DNA of 64,000 nucleotides from Corticium candelabrum (taxonomy: Eukaryota; Porifera; Homoscleromorpha; Homosclerophorida; Plakinidae), in assembly GCF_963422355.1 (NCBI RefSeq), contig NC_085101.1, positions 1,348,701-1,412,700 on the forward strand. The letters are read 5' to 3'. Positions 10,241-22,433 of the stretch are shown piece after piece; the stretch's first letter is position 1, and the number at the start of each line of letters is the position of its first letter. Made by a program: the position numbers and the translations under genes. A model generated the notes under the pieces. That model saw only the letters and a program-made list of their open reading frames with translations. It was not told the origin of the DNA and did not search any database.

Positions 10241-12101
10241 CAGTCATTATTATGTGAGTCAATCGTCTCAAGACGCCAGTGTAGCTCCTCCCACTGACAG
10301 TACTCGTAACACAACTCTGCCAGCACGTATAGATATAGATTGTGACATACGTCCCGGCCAGATCATTTCTTTCGACTCAAATCCATGGCGCTTACATCAC
10401 TCGATTGAGAAAGTCAGCTTCTCTGTTCTCGCTTCCCTTGATGGCTTCTATGTGGAACGAATAGTCTTGTAAATACATTCCCCATCATTCCGGTTAGAAG
10501 ACTACTCGATCGTGTGATTCAGACGTTGAACAAATCTCTTTAGTAGATTGACGTTGTAGACCTTTACTTGCCGTCCACATTAATCTTCTATGTACACTCT
10601 CCTACGGCCGAATTACGGAGTACTGTCCTCTCTATCTCAATCATTAGTAGCTTGTTACTCTCTGTTGCCAGCAATATAATGGTGCTGCGATCATAGTGTA
10701 TACCTTTACTTCCGCCCGGCTTTTCCGGATCTTGTCTTGCAATATTTGATAGCATTTTGCCCTGCTCTGCTCTAGCGGTTGTTCTTGACACTGTCTTCTG
10801 ACGTATTTTGCACGAGCGACATGTACAGAACCTTGACACATAATTTCTAATTTTGTGCTAAAAGAAATCTCTTAAGATTTTGTGTGTCGTCTTCATGACT
10901 TTAGGATGGTCTCCTTTAACGAACTTGTGGGGTACCTGCATTACTATCACATCAGTGCTGTAGGTATATACAATTACTTGTCGTATTATTTTTCTTTGTC
11001 TACCTTGGGATTTCTAAAATTTCGATAGAGGACGTTATCTCTTTCTCGGAATGTGACTTCCTGACCTCTCTTGATGATGGGTCTTGTTGTGGACCTATAC
11101 TTCTGAATTGATGTGTCGCGTGCAATCGTCTTTCATCGCGATCTACGTTATTCCATTATATTTTACTGTGTTTATACGACCAACGGGCGACTTACACCTT
11201 TCTCCATTGCTTGAACACTGTCCTCACTCACGTTGGGTCAGGATCTTCTGCGGCTCCCGCTCCGGGAACGTTGCTGATAATTGTGTCACATAATGCGTCA
11301 GACGGACACAAGTCATAATGTATTACGGCGTATTTAGCGTGACCATTGCTCAAGGAACCGTTAGCACTGTGTTATCAGCCCTACGCATAACAGCATGCTT
11401 ATACCAATAAATTGACTGTATTTCACTAGTTGTTGCTTGGCGACGACGACGCTACATCGCATGTCGCAAATAATACTACCAACCACCATTCCATTCAGAC
11501 CACGAACAACAGACATTTTCCCCCACCGTTCGCATTTCTGAACTTTTCGCATAGACGCTACTGACGCAGGAAACTCGGCGTCCGTTTGCTAACTCTAACC
11601 AACTATCATCATATATCACGTTGGAGATCGGGCGACGTCAATTCACGTGAAGAGTCGGATTGAATCAAAGACGAGGCAGAAATTCCTCTAACTGGCTCTT
11701 GACTTGACTCTTCTTACTAAAATTCTTCTTTCTTCTGAACAGCGGCGGTTGTTTTGATGACTGGGGTGACAGTATAATTCATCCCATTACATTTTTATCC
11801 CTCTTAATTAATAGAACACACTCTCTTCCCACATAAAATATTCTAGAATACTTTATCCCATCTTGACTGTTTTTATTCTGACCGGACAGAGTGTCCTAGT
11901 GCATTTTATACTTTCGGGTAGAATTTGGGCCTGAACTAGCATCGTCAACTAAATGTTCGAAATAGCATAACCTTTGTAATATATAGATATAAATATCTCC
12001 ATTTTTGCCTCTAACTGCAATGTCGTTCTCTCTTCTCGTCCTCTCTCTCGTTTCTTCGTTCTCTCTTCTCGGTATAGGGCTCTCGCTTCCCTTTCAATGG
12101 C
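10241..12101. other. Intron 4 of gene A continued, then unique DNA
   Basis: The first 115 bases (to about 10355) match 52074-52180 beyond fragment B. After that, similarity to the other copies stops and does not resume until about 17815. So roughly 7.4 kb appears to have been inserted here or lost from the others. Short ORFs only; no family recognised. Confidence 0.5.
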
Positions 12102-15100
12102 TTAAGTTGCACCATACGAAGATTGTACTTCAAACTCGTTTCTACGCGAAGAGTCTTCTTTTCCTATCTTGCATACGATACATAGAATATCCAATCCCAC
12201 CCTTTGCAGAATTTTGTTTTGACTCTTCTGGTCCAGCCATATGATTCCATGGAGTGGTGAACAGCTGTGCGTTTCTATGGTCGGTATATTCACAATATCG
12301 CACAAGATATCCAGTATGATGGGTAAGACTGTCTTTGTAGACATTGCGTTTGCGAAGCAGGCTACATAGAGGAATACATATAGGGCTACATAATTTTTCT
12401 TGGACTGTGGCATCAAATTCTATCCCCTTATATATACCCGTATGTAATTCCTCGACAGCAAGATTCAGGCATTCGTCGAACGACAAGGTTCTCTCCAACA
12501 GCTTACGAAGGATTGGCATCGGTTGCGACGACATACGGATAGATGATCCAGAATAGCTTCTCTATTGGATTGAAACCCCTATTGCTCCTTTCAAAAATTG
12601 CTCGAAAACAAGAGCTGTGTCGAGTCGAGATATCTCGTGCGTATTGCTTGTTGGTGGGTAACGGTATTCGAACACGTGTCGGAATGATTGATAGATTGTG
12701 AAACCGTGTGTGTGGGTGATCAGATCCTATATTTGAGCTGGGAATGTATACTATAGTCCAGGCGGGTACTGTGTCGTATCGTTGACGAAACGTGACAAAG
12801 GTAGACGCATCCACATTACGGCGAACGTACAATAGAAGGTCGACCAAGATATTGTCCTACTCGAGTACAAGGTTCCGCACCGAAAAATAGCCAACGGCTG
12901 GCATACCTCGATACTACAAACCCCAGATTTGGATGGGACTGGATCTCTCTCCCACATCGAGCTTCGATCTTTACGTAAAGGTCGTCTATCGTGTCTGCAT
13001 CTTGGTACAGCTATAGGTCCGACACCGTGTTACAATACGTCCTACTAAGGAGACACAACCCCCGGTTGGACATCAACGATGGCTTGGGTTTGTATGGTGG
13101 TGCTCGGAGAAGGTGTAAAGTTGCCAGTGGACTACGGATCCGCCTCAACCGATTCACTCCACAACACCATGGAAGACATTGTCCGTTGTGCCCGTCGAGT
13201 CAACCATTTGTACCCCTAGTTTGCAGATGGAAGGGACAACAAGGGGTCTCTCAAGGAGGCTCTCGCCGTTGTGGACGGTACCGTTGTGGGGTATGTACCT
13301 TGAAAGGCCATGGAGGTGCACTATAGGACAATCGATCGCAAACAAAGTTTTCTACGAGACAGCAGACCCAAGATCGAAGAACTGTGCAAGACGGTTTGCA
13401 CGATCTGAGCTTCGGAATATCCGCGTATGGCCTTGGGACGATCTGTATACACTAACAGGTGAGTACGTGCGAAGATGTGTACAGAAATCTGTAGGTGTGG
13501 ATAATAGAAAACCTACCCGTGTGTCTACCTACCTCCCTGCCTGCCTACATTCCCTGTATTTTTGGATTTTCTCTGTTTGCATTCTTACCTACCTGTCTAC
13601 TTTTCAATTTTCTTTGTCTGTCTGTAATTTGGGAGTTTGTCTTTTGTCTGCCTACCTACATGCCTGTATTTGGATTTTCTCTGTTCAGTCCACAATATTT
13701 TTATATTTCCTCTACTCGTCTCAGGGCCAAGCTAGAACAAAACCCCAGCTATTTCCGAAAGCCACATATCTCGAGATGTGCCAGCACCAACGCTTGGGCT
13801 CTTTCCGTCCTTAGATCGAGCAAAGCTTTTGTCTTTTGTTGCAATCGGAATTTTCTACTTATTGCATAGAAGGTGTCTCGGTTTTTCTCCAAACTGGCTT
13901 CGATCTCGGCTTTTTATATTGGTTCTTATTGCAATAGCAGTCATGTTTTCTTCCGCCTGGCTACTATCGTGGCTCGTTCGCCCTCTTCGACTTGCAGAGA
14001 TTCTTCTCGCCTCGCGACTACAACCATTCGCCAGTTGATCTCCTGGAGTAGCAGAGCCTCTTCCACCAACATGTCCCGACACTTGAGGGTAAAGAACAGA
14101 CAAAGGTTGGGGTGGTGATAGCCTCCTCAAGGGGTAATGGATGCAGGTTTGCGATCGCCATGCCAAATCTTGCAATTTCACTTCCATCGAACAAATTCGA
14201 TTCTGGCAGACGTCGTTTGCCCATTGTCGGCTTTGGATCTTTGTCTGGATCTCGTGTAAACGGGGCATTGCTGCAAGCTAAGTATATTGCACCTTTCAGT
14301 TTTCGATAGGTGCGCAGCGTAGTGTGGACTCTCTCGTCGTTTTTGTCCAGAACCACGGTACGATGGGTATACACCCACGAACCGGAAGGCGGATACTCAC
14401 AACGAAAGATAGACCTTCTCTTGAATCTCGAATTCCCGATCGGTGTAGTCCTGAGACACCCCGAAGATACGGCCAGTGGTCGTGTGGCCCCAGTAGACGG
14501 CGTAAAACGTTTGTCTGCTTCGATAGGTATACCATGTTGCAGTGTATAGCCGACTCTGGCGCCTTACATTGTTTACGTAGAGGTTACGCCCAGAACAGTG
14601 GATCGCCCGTCGACAAAGAATGTACGTACGAGACAGCCTCTTCTGCTGTTTCCAAGCCCGCCTCCTCCGGTCGTATCTCGTACAACGACACCTCGACGCG
14701 ACTGATCCCACACGCTTGTACGTCCGAGTGGGCGAACGTCTCGTCGAGCCTCTTGTCGTGGCACTTGCAGTAGTAGGCCATGGTGTTTCCCAAATTTTCT
14801 CGGACGCTTGCACACTTGATCTGGCATGAAAACGTGTTGTAGAACTTGCCCTTTTATAGCGATTCACAGGCCTGGTGTTTGTTGCCCACATTCTCGTCGT
14901 TCGCCAGAATACTATTCGGGTTGTCTTCGGTACTTTCTGTTGTAAGAAATCGTGCTCGGAGACGAGATGGTCTAGGAGTGCTTTTCTATCCAAACATATA
15001 CAAAAGTCTCGAGTACAGTCTATGCAGTAGAATCCGATTCCGTTGCGTTGTAGCCTTTCCAGAAACTCTGGGAGCCGTCTCAACAGCTCTTCGATCGGAA

Positions 15101-15593
15101 TGTCTGTTAAATCAATCTTGCATACCACGATCGCAATCGATATTGTGTTTGGATACTTCCCGTTGTACACACGTAGCGCATTGTCTTCGACGGCAATCCT
15201 GTTGTTCCGTATTCCAATATAAGGAGTGTCCGTGCCCCTTGCATAAACAAACAGCTACAATCTCAACGTGTAGACGCTCTGGAAGTCTTGCTATGTCCGA
15301 GTGTGCTCGAATCCGGGCCCTCCGACTCTGGTTCTAGTGTCTTTGGAATGCAGACTCCATACAAAGAGGTCGTCGACGAAGACGTCGGATATTGGTTCCA
15401 GATTCGTTCGAAGAGCGTCCGTGTGCTCGACTTGTATATAGTCCATTTTTGCGATATCGCTCGCCAGGTTGTTCTTGTACAGGTTCTGTAGAAGGACACT
15501 ACGAACCATACGCTCGCCGACGGTGCGGAGATGCGAATCTTTTAAGATGGTGTATTGCTCGGTGGCCTGGTAGCCAAAGGCTGTGTTCTCCAC
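12102..15593 (-). pseudogene. Decayed coding block of unknown family
   Basis: A series of minus-strand reading frames in changing phase: 15593-15291, 15170-14397, 14793-14584, 14374-14018, 12847-12503 and 12534-12142. Individual stretches look protein-like rather than random: a Cys-rich piece (FYCIDCTRDFCICLD) in the second frame, a Cys/His piece (YYCKCHDKRLDETF) in the third, and charged helical segments. Phase changes and stops break them up, so this looks like one or more genes of a decayed mobile element. I do not recognise the family. A Polinton or other self-replicating DNA element is conceivable, but no terminal repeat or diagnostic motif supports it. The block is CpG-richer than the surrounding intron and missing from the paralogous introns. 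Confidence 0.4.
13505..13705. repeat. CTACC/CTGCC-rich simple repeat
   Basis: Irregular runs of CTACCTACC and CTGCCTGCC, with a 25-base phrase around TGGATTTTCTCTGTT repeated near 13560 and 13670. Confidence 0.6.
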
Positions 15594-15664
15594 GGCGTTA
15601 AATGTGACAAATTCTGTTCCCAGATGCTGCCGTATATCTAGTACTACAAAAATGCTCTCTAGAG

Positions 15665-15668
<4 letters not shown>

Positions 15669-15735
<67 letters not shown>
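15669..15735. repeat. (TA)n microsatellite
   Basis: About 33 uninterrupted TA units. ORFs that read IYIYIY across it are artefacts. Confidence 0.95.
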
Positions 15736-15738
<3 letters not shown>

Positions 15739-15770
15739 GGCATGTCCACTAATAACAGTGATGACTCTCT

Positions 15771-15895
15771 TTAGTGTCCTCTGTGTCTCTGGTGTGATTT
15801 AACACCTGCTTTTGAACGGCATTCCTTGCCACAAGATTGGCAAACAAATGACTTGTTGGCAGGAACAATTTGTTCTTTCCGTTTCTGACGTTGAG

Positions 15896-15896
<1 letters not shown>
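15771..15896 (-). pseudogene. C2H2 zinc-finger tail, probably of a LINE ORF
   Basis: Minus-strand stretch ending in a stop carries one C2H2-like finger (FVCQSCGKECRSKAGVKSHQ, followed by RHRGH) after a basic linker. Single fingers of this type end the second ORF of several invertebrate non-LTR retrotransposons. No reverse transcriptase is left beside it; the frame runs into a TA array. It sits between two TA arrays, one of which may be an expanded 3' tail. Assignment is inference from the motif. Confidence 0.4.

Positions 15897-15953
<57 letters not shown>
15897..15953. repeat. (TA)n microsatellite
   Basis: Second TA array, about 28 units, 160 bp after the first. Confidence 0.95.
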
Positions 15954-15955
<2 letters not shown>

Positions 15956-16378
15956 GACTAGAAATCTTTGCCATTTTGAGGTCGAATGCTTTGCGGCTAC
16001 TATAGGTTGTAGAAATTTGTCTGAACGTATCAAGATTGTCGTCGAGGGTGGGTGGCTCAAGGGTGGAAAGATCGTGTACCAGTGCGGTGGGCCGGTATCG
16101 TGCGATGGGTTTTTATCGATCGATCGGAGTGCGATGGGTCATCGAAGTGCGGCGGTTCGTCGGAGTGAAACGAGTCGTCGGAGTGTGCTTGACTTTGAAA
16201 AAGTCGCCGTTTGTATTGGAGAGATGGTAGTCAAAACTTGAGGAGATAGTAGCCCAAGGTCAAAAAGACCGTATTGCATTGGAAAGGATGGTAGTCGAAA
16301 TTGCCAAAATAAGAACTGGAGCCGAAGCATATCTCGGAACAAATTTTAGAAAATTCTGTGCATATACAATAAAACAGA

Positions 16379-16515
16379 TTATTTGTCTAAAAGGGCACAA
16401 CTTTCTCTATAGACAGTAGACGACCAATCTGTGGCTGTATACTAGAGATGCTATTTGTCTAATAAGGCGCAATTTTGTCTATAGACAGTGGGGGTCAATT
16501 CAGTGGTTATATACT
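16379..16515. repeat. Two-unit tandem repeat, about 71 bp
   Basis: The segment starting TATTTGTCTAA and containing TCTATAGACAGT is repeated at about 16379-16444 and 16450-16515 with several substitutions. Confidence 0.65.
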
Positions 16516-17815
16516 GCAGAAGAGAAACCCTTTAAATGTAGAGCGGTTAAAATAGTACAATCTCCATAAATTGCTAATAGACCGGTTACACTCACATGAG
16601 CTAAACTGACCACCGCACGCGTGGAAGACAGCCGGAACATTTTCGATAAGTTAGAGGCCTATTATTCTAGGTTGTTGCGACATATGGTTAAATTCCTACA
16701 GCCGACGTCGCTACAATGCTAAATTGCAGTACGCTGATGGTCGAGACCTTTTACGAAATTTTCCTCAGCGAGTTGTCCGAGAACGTCGACTTGTGGCCGC
16801 AGCATCCACGCCGGATAAAATGTTTTGTCTGAAAGCAGACTGCTTCGAAATCGGAATGCCGTATATTGCTGCCAGTAATTCCTGAAGACAGTGCAACGAC
16901 TTCTCTAGCCTGTCAACATCTTCAGACGACAACTCTAGTAGGTCTACATGCATGCTACCGCTGACATTTCTATTTTCAATGACGTCTGTTAATTTCACTT
17001 GCAAATGCACTAAAATCAAGTGGAGGAACGTTTTCGTCGTCTTGTTCTAATCGCAATCTCTTTGCATTCTTTTGCTGTACTCGTTCGTACCGTTCTGTCG
17101 TCAATGAATTTCATTTGACGAATATCGAAGTTTTTGACTAGGAACCTAATCTTGATTCGTTTCGTCTTCCGTTGCAGAAGCTTATGAAGTGATCGGAACA
17201 GACGCATGTGTACGTCAAACTGATCTGTTTTAGGTTTATGGCAGTGATCAACGCTCCTCGTCGCCGTTTCGTCGCTTTTCGAAATTTGTTGGTTTTGACC
17301 ATCATAATCGCTGGCAAACAGCGAAACTAATGTCTTTGTCACGATCGACACAGTTGCCGCAGCCTACAACAGCACAGAAGTTTTTATTGCAATATTAAAG
17401 TCACGAATGTACTCCAACACGTGCGCACGTGAGTAGGTTTACGCCTACTGCAAAACCGGAGATAGTCATAGAAAACCTAAAAATGAGAATTTTTGTTGTC
17501 TTGGAATCTACGAGTATACAACTAACCTTAGTTAGAACGTATAAAATCTGTTTCTTGACCTTGTTTTCACGTTTCGGCTTCCACGTTTCGGCCACCTCTA
17601 TCCGATTTCGATAGGAGAATTAATATCGATCGACTAGAACCGTACGTACCCAGTTGTGTGCGCGAGGTGGTATCATTTTTGAGCCCATGTGCACTACTTA
17701 TAGATCTTATAAAACATCAATTGACGTAAAAGCTACTCCGTATAATGTTCACTTTCCATACCATATACGAGCAGTGCTTTTCCAATACGAATACACGAAA
17801 ATCTGCCGTACTTAC
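16516..17815 (-). other. Unrecognised DNA with two minus-strand ORFs
   Basis: Minus-strand frames at 17351-17016 (111 codons, Lys/Arg-rich) and 17019-16765 (84 codons) overlap by four bases in different phase. They could be the broken halves of one reading frame. No recognised motif. They belong to the same inserted block as 10.36-16.5 kb. Confidence 0.3.
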
Positions 17816-19548
17816 TGTCAATATTTCTTCAATTTTCCCTAGAGTAAATAATGTCGGTATCGAGAGGTGACTTTCAGACTTTCTTGCAAATTCTGCATTA
17901 TTAAGGCTTACCTAATTTGACATGTTTTTGCTTGAGTAATAGTTTATTGTTGTTCTTTTTAATATGCGAAAAGGAATGTTCAGAGCACTCGGGTGCTACA
18001 GATGCCGTTCTATAGTTCACATCCGGGATTGTAACTTTCGACCAATCAGCGGCAAAGGAAATTGAGCAGACCGAATGTGAAAATTATCCGAAATAGAAGG
18101 CTTTTTTAAATTTGTAGTACAGTGTACACGTTAGACGGCAAATTTACACCAATCAATGTGTCGTGAAATCTACTCATGCAAGTTAAGTTCACTTTGTTTG
18201 ATTTCCTCTTTCAATTAACGATATCGTGAGATCATGCTAAGATGCCGGCATTGTTCACTTTTAATAAGTCTGCACCATCAAGCTGGTCATGTAGCACCCA
18301 TACACAGTTAGCAAATTCAATAATAGCATTCTGTGATCAAGCTATAGTATTGATCTCATTTATAAGTCAATATTAAAAGCTTTAAATAATAATTTTGATA
18401 TCCAAAAATTTAGGTCTCGCTACTCCGCTGTGATAACACGGGCGTAGGAAGTGGGGGGATGAGGGGCTGAAGCCCCTCGCTCAGTGTAGGAATTTTAATT
18501 TTCTGTGCCGGTGACTTTTGCAAATCTTTCTGGCAAGGGAGGCAGTTTTTGTCTACTCATGATCACATTCACGGTACAGCCCCCCGTTCGTGAACTTCTT
18601 GCTACGCCACTGGTCATAAGAACATTCTGCCAATGCCTCGGACATCAAAAACGCTGAATTTACGAGATAAGTATAAAGTTTTTATCAGCTGCTAATGCAA
18701 TGCAGTGCCATGATGCACAAGCTAGATATAACAGCATTCACCACAGTAAGTATTCACCTTTAATTTAGAGAAGGCAAACTAAATTTTCGTCGAATGTTAG
18801 TGATAGATTCTTGGTAACATTAGTGATAGGCCCTAAGTGAGCAAACATGACACTATATGGTTTGTGGGGTAAAATGACTCCACTAGTAAACAGTACTGTC
18901 CAAGAAGGACCACTGTTGTAGACTCGACTATGTACTCATGTTCTTTACTAAAACATGCACTTTGAGTAAGCTTAGTGTAGTATTTAATAGACTGACACAT
19001 TATGTGTAAGAATATATAGGTTTTATGTATGCGCATAGTTGTACATATCTGCGTAAAAGAATGTCGATTCACACAGTTGTCTTTAATTAGGTGAGGTCTG
19101 TCATGGTAGTGGACGCGTCCCAAACGGAATATAGTCTAACCCTCCCACTTTTGAAAGTAATTTATATTGCAGGTTGAACAGGCAGCCATGCATGCATATA
19201 GACGAAAAACAAATGAAACATTTTCAGACAAATATAGACAAATATACAACAAGTTAATTGATAACTCATTACTTTAAAATGCATTGTTATGTGACAAACG
19301 TAAAAACAAAGTAAATCTTAAAAAAATTGAAATATAAAAATTAAGTTATACGTGTAGATAGATCTTCAATCTTTATATATACTATGAAACAGAACTGAAA
19401 TGTCTGATTCATTTTGCGACATAAAATTTATTTGCGACATTTGATTCATTTGATTCATTTTGCGACATTGCAAACATTTAGGATTTGAGTCTTTTTATCG
19501 TGGCTCGGTTGTTAACATATTTACACAACATTTATTTATTCATTTAAG
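17816..19548. repeat. Duplicated intron 4 segment of gene A
   Basis: Collinear with about 57795-59746 in gene C, where the middle part (18219-18750) is present twice. No gene. Contains one copy of a small repeat family at 18421-18622. Confidence 0.75.
18421..18622. mobile_element. Small non-autonomous repeat element
   Basis: Bounded by CTCCGCTGTGATAACACGGGCGTAG on one side and CTACGCCACTGG on the other, with an internal GGGGCTGAAGCCCC palindrome. Further copies at 58088-58284 and 58648-58844 are paralogous rather than independent insertions. The GTGGCGTAG-type end resembles ends of short DNA-transposon derivatives. No target duplication established. Confidence 0.4.
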
Positions 19549-20254
19549 AGTTCAACAGGTTCTGTTGGCCCATCTGGACCAAAAGGATCAAGTGGTGACA
19601 AGGTAGATAAATATACATAGTCGAACGATGTGACCGCAATTGTGTATTATTATTTGTAAATTTTGAATAGGGACAAAAAGGAAGTATGGGGCCAAGAGGT
19701 ATTGAAGGAGCTGATGGAGATCCTGTGAGTCACAATCGATATACAGATATCTGAATTACACAATTTCTATTAGAATACAATGTCTACGACAAGTTACATT
19801 TTATACTCAATAATCATACTAGAAATTTAATTATGTAATATATTTATTTAAATCTTTAAAAATAATTACCAACATATTCAAGTAATGTTATACTGAGATT
19901 AGATACAATATAAGATTGAATTGTAAGTTTTATTATGCTGCGTTTGTTTGTCCTAGGGGTCAGCCGGTCACACTGGACCAGTTGGTCCACGAGGCTCAAA
20001 AGGAGAAAAGGTACTGCAGCAACTTGTCAACTTTGAACATTGGGTTTATTATACTCAAGATATATTTGGATCTATAGGGACTGAAAGGGATACCAGGTAT
20101 AACAGGACCGAGAGGTCCACAAGGCATTCCCGGAGAACCAGTATTATATTTAATTTATTAAGTAAATTTAACATTTCAAAAGTTTTAATTATTTCAGATA
20201 GACCAGGAAACGCTTGAAAAGTACTTCAATCCTGTGAAAGCGCTACAGACAGAG
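19549..20254 (+). CDS. Collagen-TNF gene A, exons 5-9 (collagen stalk and linker)
   Basis: Exon 5 19549-19602 (54 bp), exon 6 19671-19724 (54), exon 7 19957-20010 (54), exon 8 20078-20140 (63), exon 9 20198-20254 (57). Exons 5-8 are phase-0 Gly-X-Y exons in multiples of 9 bp, the classic collagen pattern; exon 9 (IDQETLEKYFNPVKALQTE) is a non-collagenous linker that may help trimerise. With exons 1-4 the stalk has about 40 triplets. The first codon of exon 5 is AGT (Ser) where gene C has GGT (Gly). This breaks one triplet and also creates a second AG just after the acceptor that could shift splicing by two bases. Exon borders inferred from AG/GT and agreement between copies. Confidence 0.85.
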
Positions 20255-20536
20255 GTAGGTCATTGTCAAGTTTGTACAAGCATGCAAGACTGTTGCAATA
20301 TAATTAATCGGTAATAAGGCAGCATTTAGCAGAGATGGTATTTGCATTTGATTATTGGTATTAGTTTATTAAATTGTGTTAGTGCAATAAATTTTGCAAA
20401 TTCTAATTTGGTTTGAATATCAAAAGTTTACTATTTTTGCTTTAGCTAAATTTTTTTTGTAAAATCACGTGACTTAACTTGAAACGTACTTAAAATGTAT
20501 TCAGCTAGAAAGACTTCCGGTTTGCGAGCTACCTGG

Positions 20537-21137
20537 CAGTAGCGGATCCAGGCATGGTCACGATCGGCACTTACCGGCCTCCCTAAATTAAAGCAGGAGC
20601 GCTCTGGCACTAGGTATAATTTTGCGGCTTCTCTGAGTATGCGGTCAAATTAAGTGTTCAAAGAAGTAACTCAGCAGAGCTTCGCAGCACTAAGATGCTC
20701 AACGACCTGCTTATACACTCTTTTCGTGCACAACGACATTCAGTTAGACTACACCTTACTGAAGAAACCACTTGAAGGTTATTCTAAAATGTTTTATTGC
20801 CAAATTGGTGTGTGTTGAAATGAATGAATGGAATATTGTTGCATTTATATGATGAGACATAGTAGCTATTAAGCTTAATTAATTAATTAATGCCCTTCTG
20901 CTGACAGCATGCTCTCTACGTACTGCTGTGCATGTTGTCTTTGAATTTAATATTAAATTCTTTGCCCAAAGCACTTGCAATATAACCGTATATAAAGTAC
21001 GTATGTGCAAACTGGTTCATAATTGTACCTGTCTGAATGCCGAGTCACGCGGCGAAGTTGTGACGTCATAATTTTGATAACGTCATATTGGTTTGTACTG
21101 GTTGTTGTCCCCTTTAGTGAAACTCTGGATCCGCCAC
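20537..21137. mobile_element. Possible TIR element within intron 9
   Basis: Left end CAGTAGCGGATCCAG at 20537-20551 and right end CTCTGGATCCGCCAC at 21123-21137 are inverted around GGATCC. A 600-bp internal region has no convincing gene. The corresponding segment of gene C (about 60750-61440) has it too, so it predates the duplication. No clear target duplication. Confidence 0.4.
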
Positions 21138-21790
21138 GCATTCTTACTTTAGTACAATCAGCGAACAGCATTTGCGATATATCGTATATGGTTGTACGGC
21201 CTACAAAATGGATAAACCGCCAGGAAATCTGCAAAACGTTTAGAAAAGATCTATTACCAGAACGGACTAATTTATGTTTGGGATTGCTAAATATTGATGG
21301 AAATCAACATTGGAACTGCTAACGCAAAATAGATCACTTCCATGCACGTCTTAAGACATTTATAGAAGGGAATAGCGTAACATTGCGTACCTAGAGAGCG
21401 ATATTTGTTTCCCGTACGTGATAACTCTCGTTACTGCACTTCTATCACTACGTATATAATAAATACTTACGGACTGGACTTTGTGGTCACGTGAAACGAC
21501 AATCGCTTTTACGATTTTAGATAGATTATTCTTGTAACCCCAGTTTAAAAGGGTATATGTTTAATTCGTAATTTTTAGCCACAATTAAGTTTAATGGTTG
21601 TATAAACGACGGTGTAAACACAGTGATCGACGGTGTAAACCCAGCTTTAATTACTACCCGCATAGTTGGTAAATGTAGCTGACGTTGTGTGTTGCTAGGT
21701 ATCTAACATGAAACTCACTTTGCAGTCTTTGGTACGCAATCATACAAATTTTCTGCTTACCCACTTTTATATAATAATGTTGCATTGCAG

Positions 21791-22298
21791 GCAAGTAACG
21801 ATCAACCTGCTGCTCATTTACACGGGAATAATAATTATGGCACAAAAAGTAGTGGTAAAGTTCTTATTCTTCTATAATTCAAAAATATATTAAACTAATG
21901 TATTTTGATGTTGTTAATTGCAATCAGGCAGCATTATTACGGACTGGTATACTGGTAGCGGTCAGTGGTATTCTCCTATTCTGAGAGGTGGAATGACATA
22001 CAGTAACGGATACATTACCGTGCCGAAAGATGGACTTTACTATATCTACGGAAAGATATATTTTGATCCACAGTCGGGACAAGCGCGTTCTGGATTCTAC
22101 ATCTACTTGAACAGTCAATATGTTGAATTTACCTACCAGTACCATCCATCTGCTAATGGCAATCAAGATTACACTCGTTATTCTGGTCTTCTAAAAATGG
22201 TCAGCAAAGGAGACAGGATCTATATGAAGTTTGTCTATACTGTCTATGCTTATATGTATCCTCCATACGCTCAGTTTGGAGTCTTTCGTGTTGCTTAG
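21791..22298 (+). CDS. Collagen-TNF gene A, exons 10-11 (TNF head)
   Basis: Exon 10 (21791-21854) and exon 11 (21928-22298, ending TAG) share a phase-1 Gly codon. Together they encode about 144 residues of a TNF-superfamily domain. Visible hallmarks: first strand QPAAHLHGN; central GGMTYSNGYITVPKDGLYYIYGKI, matching the conserved strand C-D core of TNF ligands; SGLLKMVSKGDRIYMKF, matching the strand F-G region; and the final strand QFGVFRV. A signal peptide plus collagen stalk plus TNF head is the order of ectodysplasin-type ligands, except that ectodysplasin is a type II membrane protein and this one appears secreted. Expected to form trimers outside the cell; receptor unknown. A C1q head was considered and rejected on the first-strand and GLYYIY motifs. 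Confidence 0.88.
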
Positions 22299-22427
22299 AC
22301 GGTGCAATATCTTCTGCAATAACGTGAACTAATTGTTGTTTCATTGTCAAATGATTGCAGTTTGTGTACTTTATGCATATCTTCTTGGATTTTGTCTAAA
22401 GTAAACGTTTACTGAAAGCACTTAATT

Positions 22428-22433
22428 AATAAA
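22428..22433 (+). promoter_or_regulatory. Polyadenylation signal of gene A
   Basis: AATAAA 130 bases after the stop codon. The equivalent site in gene C (about 62720) reads TTGATTAATT and has lost the canonical hexamer. Confidence 0.5.

Noticed and set aside
15583-15774. IYIYIY-containing ORFs around the TA arrays
   Set aside because: Microsatellite translations; only the C2H2 tail on the minus strand is informative.
21791-22298. C1q domain instead of TNF domain after the collagen
   Set aside because: Collagen plus C1q is the commoner pairing, but the QPAAHLHGN first strand, VPKDGLYYIYGKI core and final QFGVFRV fit TNF ligands better.
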